A stretch of 64,000 bases of DNA from Nematostella vectensis (lineage: Eukaryota; Cnidaria; Anthozoa; Actiniaria; Edwardsiidae). A program made the position numbers and the translations under genes. Position 1 is the first letter of the stretch. Each line of letters opens with the position of its first letter. Shown here piece by piece: positions 60,401-64,000 of the stretch. Where the stretch lies: positions 4,455,501-4,519,500 of the forward strand of contig NC_064043.1 in assembly GCF_932526225.1 (NCBI RefSeq). Direction: 5' to 3'. A model generated the notes under the pieces. It saw only the letters and a list, made by a program, of their open reading frames with translations, ran no database searches and was not told the DNA's origin.

Positions 60401-62843
60401 ATTAAGACACGGCTATCACGTGCATGGCGTTCGGCGGTGATGATGTTTGTGATGATTTTGATGGTGATAATAATGGTGGTGTTATGATGATGGTGGTGAT
60501 GTTGAAGGTGGTTATGTTGATGGTGATGATAGTGAAAATAACATGTAGTTAACTTGTGGCTGAAGTTGTTGTAATAATGAGGGTAATGCTGGTAATCATG
60601 TTACGGATAATAATGATTATATAACGATGATAATGATAAATTGATTATGATATAATGATGATGATGATGATGTTGGTGGTGGTGATGATTGTGATTATGA
60701 TGATGATGACGATTGTGTCGATATATGTGATGTTAAAGTGATTGTAATTTATATGCCTGTTTATTTGAAATTTGTTTTTGCTTTTTACAAATGTCTTTAT
60801 TCCGTCTACAGATTAATCTCAGGAGGTCGAGACGGTCGGTTACGGATTTGGAATTACAACAATGGGCACTGCATACGAACACTGGAAAAAGGTATCGTAT
60901 TTATCCATGTATAAGTCGCACCCTTATTTTGAAAATCTTTTTTGAGTTGTGGTTTTCACATTTAAACCCTTGAATGTTGAACTTTACTTAACGATCTATC
61001 TTTAGAGAAAGACATCGATGAAGTTACAGACTTGACGTATATTGTCATGCATAAGAATAGGTAAGTCACGAACAGGGAACTGCTTTGGATTTAAGAAGGC
61101 CATCCATTTAAATTATTTCTGAATGATAATGAAACGAACTAGAAAAGAGTTAAGACGTAATAGTGGTTGAACCATTTACCCAAAAGCCTTGTCTCCATGT
61201 ACTCGCCCCAGTTCTCTTTTGATATATCGAGCCCCGGTTATTGTATACGCTCTTCGGTCCCTTGTATTCACCAGTGGTCTTGTTCTGTTTAGATATATCA
61301 TCTCCGTGGGATGGGACAGACGGATCAATGTGTTCTCGGTAACGTCATCTACCACAACCGCAACACGCATGCGTGAAGACCCAGCGTTCTTTTCGGTCGC
61401 TTTCAAATAGCGCGTCTTTTAATAACTCTCAAAATGTCTGACAACTGATGCTTTCCCTCACGGACAATTGCACCCTGAACTTCAGTTATGAATTGGAGGT
61501 CTTTCACAATATTTTCACGATATTTCACAATATCGCTTTATAAACAGAAATAAAATTAAAAGAAATATAAAAGAAACGAAATATGAACTTCACTTTATTA
61601 TTTGAGCGGTAAATGCAAATCAATGTTCGAAAAGAATAATAAAATATTTTCTTCTCATAGGACGATACAGATGATTTCCATCATGTGCAACGGCCGTATA
61701 TTGATTGGTCTGATGATCTGGTAAGTTCTTTTATAGAAACTTTACAAAAAGTCTATCCAAGTAAACATCCTTTTATTTGTTTGTCGATCTTTTCTCACGA
61801 AGGTATCAAGCTGTACTTGAATGTTAATACAATTGAGCTTGTTTGTCTTGTTTGATTGACTATTTTCCTCCCGGCTCGAAGGACCAAGTTCTGTTTGAAT
61901 GCTTATTGATTTAATAAGTTGACGATTTTACTCCCGGCTCAAAGGGCCAAGTTGGATGGTCATTTAGCGTAAATACTTTATTACAGTTGAATGGACACAA
62001 GGAAGACATTCTGTCGGTTGCTGTGTGTCCGCCTAATCTGCTTGCAACTTCTAGCTATGACGGAGAGGTAAGAGGCCCGTTATGGTCATAATGTTCTAAA
62101 AACATCTGCATTAAACACCTAAAAGAACGCCGAACATCCTAGCAATTTCACTCAATACACTCAGTCATACAGTCTCTAGTCTTATCTAGAACTAGCCTCA
62201 TCGAAAGATTTCAGATTTCCTATTGTCCATTTCATTTTTTCATGTTGCAATCTGTTCAGAGTTTTAGCAATATTTGCCAAATCGCACTCAGGGGTTATAG
62301 AAAGGCTGTCCATTAAAAAAAGGGTAAGATTACACTGGGTTTCAGAGCTTTTCGCCACGCGAGCCCTGCCGAGCCTCATAAAAGGCGCGCCAGAGCAAGA
62401 TTAGTTCCATCTGAGCAAGAAGAGTTCCTCTTCTCTGGGTATGTCCGGTACCTGTCCCCATCGAAGAGAGGCTCCTTTGGTCTGTGTTACCCGGTGTGGC
62501 GACAGCACCGTTTTCTCTCCTAAATAATGACTTTCAAAGTCCGGAACCGCGTCTAATGCATGAAACATCGATGATTCATCTGTTGAGTTTTACATTTAAA
62601 CTTGTTATCGTTTCCGTTATAATGATTTATTTTATCGAAAATGTTTAGGTGCATACGAACCTTTCCATGAGTTATGGTACTATTTGCTTCCTTTTCGTTC
62701 GTAGCCTACCTGTTACTATTACCAATTATTTTAATCAAATATCTCGTAGATCATCATCTGGAACAGAGTATCTGGCCACATCTTCTGTCACATCCACTCA
62801 CCCCTTCGTCACAAGGGCAAAGACGGAGATATGCTTGCCGCAC
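45490..62843 (+). CDS. EF-hand/WD40-repeat protein, WDR49/WDY-like (27 coding exons; 3' end outside window)
   Basis: Exons: 45490-45885, 47155-47208, 47787-47870, 49180-49245, 49600-49668, 49816-49917, 50266-50319, 50435-50517, 50604-50696, 51080-51125, 51204-51250, 51367-51420, 51523-51555, 52054-52154, 52348-52551, 53015-53057, 54330-54435, 55247-55322, 56266-56344, 58692-58791, 60283-60389, 60812-60891, 61006-61060, 61293-61338, 61661-61720, 61987-62067, 62750-62843. All join in phase (804 codons so far). A disordered N-terminus with repeated RPSTA motifs is followed by EF-hands: loop DTDGSGTLDLDE (153-164) is canonical and DSSSDGEINWDE (191-202) is probable. A WD40 series follows, with DRLVRMWNP, DKTVKVWDLH, VCRVWDVETG, GRDGRLRIWNY, WDRRINVF and GEIIIWNRVSG. 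The order matches the WDR49/WDY/EFCAB8-type family, generally ciliary or testis-linked. The exact orthologue is uncertain. MPPVRD was chosen as start; an upstream in-frame Met exists at 45388. Confidence 0.9.
48180..49095. repeat. CA/CAT-rich low-complexity intron sequence
   Basis: C/A/T-rich, G-poor sequence with CATCAT and CACC runs (strongest at 48955-49090) in the intron between the two EF-hand exons. No exon or RNA gene was recognised. Confidence 0.6.
52640..52765. repeat. Imperfect 32-45-bp tandem repeat (GAGAAGTACCGATTCATT)
   Basis: The block GAGAAGTACCGATTCATT(A/T)T recurs about four times, with C/A-rich AAAAAGTGCC spacers, in the intron after the exon at 52348-52551. Confidence 0.75.
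53058..55246. repeat. WD40-gene introns with degenerate TGGTCTCTAAATTG repeats
   Basis: The intron 53058-54329 shows no element. In 55058-55240 the block GGTCTCTAAATTG(A/T)(A/G)ATGCA followed by CGCCACTATGAA recurs about five times with decay. The last copy runs straight into the acceptor (TTGCCAG) of the exon at 55247. No gene was seen apart from the exon at 54330-54435. Confidence 0.6.
55590..56222. repeat. 38-bp minisatellite, about 16 copies, in a WD40-gene intron
   Basis: Units of CACTCTCCCGCTAGCTGAGC followed by TATCTCGCTACTCTTCTC with exact 38-bp period in the first part. Variants (TCGTCATTCTTCTT versus TCGTTACTCTTCTC) alternate in blocks, and the 3' units are degenerate. The array ends 43 bp before the acceptor of the exon at 56266. 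Confidence 0.92.
56345..58691. other. Long WD40-gene intron with repeats and possible antisense exons
   Basis: About 56890-57030 carries three to four copies of GTAACTTGTGAAAACCCGGC-type units. Two minus-strand segments look exon-like. One, about 58284-58161, follows the acceptor TTTTTAACAG and reads ERVGYEDFGIPVGITVCGNK onward to a stop, with an alternative GTAAGA donor inside. The other, about 57979-57880, reads AKRFLYLDKKKSRRKGRLG before a GTAAGG donor. They are not recognised and are not proven to belong together. A nested gene is possible but weakly supported. Confidence 0.3.
59040..60005. mobile_element. Possible DNA transposon remnant with ~110-bp inverted ends (about 0.97 kb)
   Basis: The left arm (about 59044-59160) contains ATGTCGATTCCCAATCTGGC, TATTTTTAGTAACCAC, CGCGTGAG and CTACTCCCCCGCGGTTTG. 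The right arm (about 59895-60005) has the same blocks in the same order on the opposite strand (for example GGTTACTAAAAATAGCCGGA). The sequence between has no recognisable transposase. Exact ends and target duplication could not be fixed. It is inside the intron before the exon at 60283. Confidence 0.65.
60402..60433. repeat. Partial copy of the adjacent WD40 exon
   Basis: About 32 bp (GACACGGCTATCACGTGCAT followed by GGCGTTCG) of the exon at 60283-60389 is repeated in the same orientation 13 bp past its donor. It cannot be spliced as an exon by itself, having no acceptor. Confidence 0.85.
60434..60725. repeat. GATGGT/GATGAT microsatellite region
   Basis: Imperfect trinucleotide runs (GAT, GGT, AAT) begin immediately after the partial exon copy and fill most of the intron up to the exon at 60812. 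Confidence 0.8.
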
Positions 62844-64000
62844 GTAAGTTCGCATTACAAGATTATCCTCCTTCGCCTACTAAAAGACCTGTTGGCATGG
62901 TTCCGTCGTCACGTTACCACATGGCTACATCTGTTTAGCACCAAAGAGGCATTTCACATCAGGAAAAGGTCTTCATATGTCACATAAGCGTATAATGTTA
63001 AACCGAAAATTTCTAAAGCGTTATTCGCTACCTTTAGTTCGGTGACGTCATACTTTACCTCAGAGCAATGTATTACGTTCTGTGCTTATGTCATCATCTT
63101 CTTCACAAAGTACACTCACTTTTAGTTTAACACAAACTACTTTGATTTCTTATTTAACAAAACATTATCTGCTTAACGTATGACGTCATCTGCTAAATAC
63201 CACGTTAGTTCAACACAAGTTCGAAACGTCATATTTTTAAAGGGGCAGCATCATGGTACTGCGCATGTCTCGAGTCAGTGTTTATTGTAGGCTTAGCTTT
63301 TTATTTAGCTACAAACAGTTGAACTTTTTTTAAAGCTGTCAATACCTTGTTGACATAATATGCAATATTTTATTGAAAACTTTGTTTATCGACAGTTTGT
63401 GGTCATTTTCTTTGAATCTAAGTCTCCCACATGTACCAAAAGCTCATAAGTCAGTATTAGAATTTCACTGAAATTCATTGTGTCTGTGCCAGAGAGCTAT
63501 TGCAAAGCTCTTACCATGACACTGCCCCTTTAACGTTTGACGTCATTTGCATAATAATACGAAAATTTGACGCAACTTTAGTTTGTAATCTTATATAACA
63601 CAGCATTTACATGCATAAGTCACCTGCAAAATACCACGTTAAATAAACTGGGAGCCCAAAATCATTGTTTTTGTGATCATAACTGGTGCCTTTTAAACCG
63701 GTTTGATACCGTTACTAAGAATGTATGCTTTCTTTGCTATTTATGAATAAATTATGATAAATGACAGTGTGCAATTGTTACATCTAAAGGACCTCCAAAG
63801 GATAGGAACCCACGCGAAGACAAACTGAAACGTTAGTACGCATGAGTTGTACCTGCTTACACAATCTTCATCATCAAAACAACTTCAGATATACTATCAC
63901 ATTCATTACTACCTACTGTCAACTACCCTGCATCATCATCAACATTTATCATCACCACTATAATTAACATTTATTACTATCATCATCATCAAAACAACTT
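62844..64000. other. WD40-gene intron to window edge, with dispersed TGACGTCAT-containing repeats
   Basis: Apart from the MITE, the block TGACGTCAT(C/T)TGC(T/A)(A/T)AATA followed by CCACGTTA recurs in varying states at about 63040, 63180, 63540 and 63620, on both sides of the MITE. This suggests the MITE inserted into an older tandem repeat. The last 130 bp are a CATCAT microsatellite. No exon was recognised. Confidence 0.55.
63241..63539. mobile_element. TTAA-flanked MITE, family B (299 bp)
   Basis: The termini AGGGGCAGCATCATGGTA (left) and the reverse complement of AGGGGCAGTGTCATGGTA (right) are exactly bordered by TTAA (63237-63240 and 63540-63543). No open frame. The TIR sequence differs from family A, so this is a separate non-autonomous family using the same type of target. 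It is in the intron after the last WD40 exon in the window. Confidence 0.9.

Overview
The window is metazoan nuclear DNA. It has intron-rich genes with GT/AG splice sites, long repeat-filled introns and several transposon families. The gene set and style (cytosolic isoleucyl-tRNA synthetase, NDUFA5, a secreted PAN/EGF/fibrinogen-like protein, an intronless class A GPCR, an EF-hand/WD40 protein), together with abundant minisatellites and TTAA-flanked miniature elements, suggest an anthozoan cnidarian such as a sea anemone. That assignment is inference; no species-diagnostic sequence was seen.

Layout. (1) 351-16378, minus strand: the 5' two thirds of the catalytic half of IARS1, 21 coding exons, all joining in phase (672 codons), running off the left edge. 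Its introns hold a 16-bp and a 53-bp tandem array, a truncated LINE and a TTAA miniature element. (2) 16379-16826: compact head-to-head promoter. (3) 16827-18716, plus: NDUFA5, five exons, 116 aa, complete. (4) 19061-24677, minus: an unrecognised P/Q/N/S-rich protein, at least three exons; one intron carries a 3.1-kb higher-order minisatellite. It meets NDUFA5 tail to tail. (5) 26114-31384, plus: secreted protein with signal peptide, PAN domain, EGF domains and fibrinogen-like C-terminus, eight exons, 503 aa, with decayed EGF exons in its introns. (6) 31385-34340: repeats and two miniature inverted-repeat elements. (7) 34341-35384, minus: intronless GPCR, with a 1-kb array of 21-bp units just upstream. 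(8) 36430-45489: mostly non-coding, containing a composite insertion (39478-43757) in which 558-bp direct repeats, identical by eye, enclose a broken Mutator-like transposase gene and an opposite-strand Penelope-like reverse transcriptase. (9) 45490-62843 and beyond, plus: WDR49/WDY-like EF-hand + WD40 protein, 27 coding exons found, running off the right edge. (10) 62844-64000: intron with a second TTAA-type miniature element.

The genes do not form a pathway. IARS1 and NDUFA5 are housekeeping genes sharing a divergent promoter. The most unusual structures are the Mutator/Penelope composite with long direct repeats, the nested 18/54/608-bp intronic satellite, the fold-back 5' end of the LINE, and the series of decaying EGF exons.
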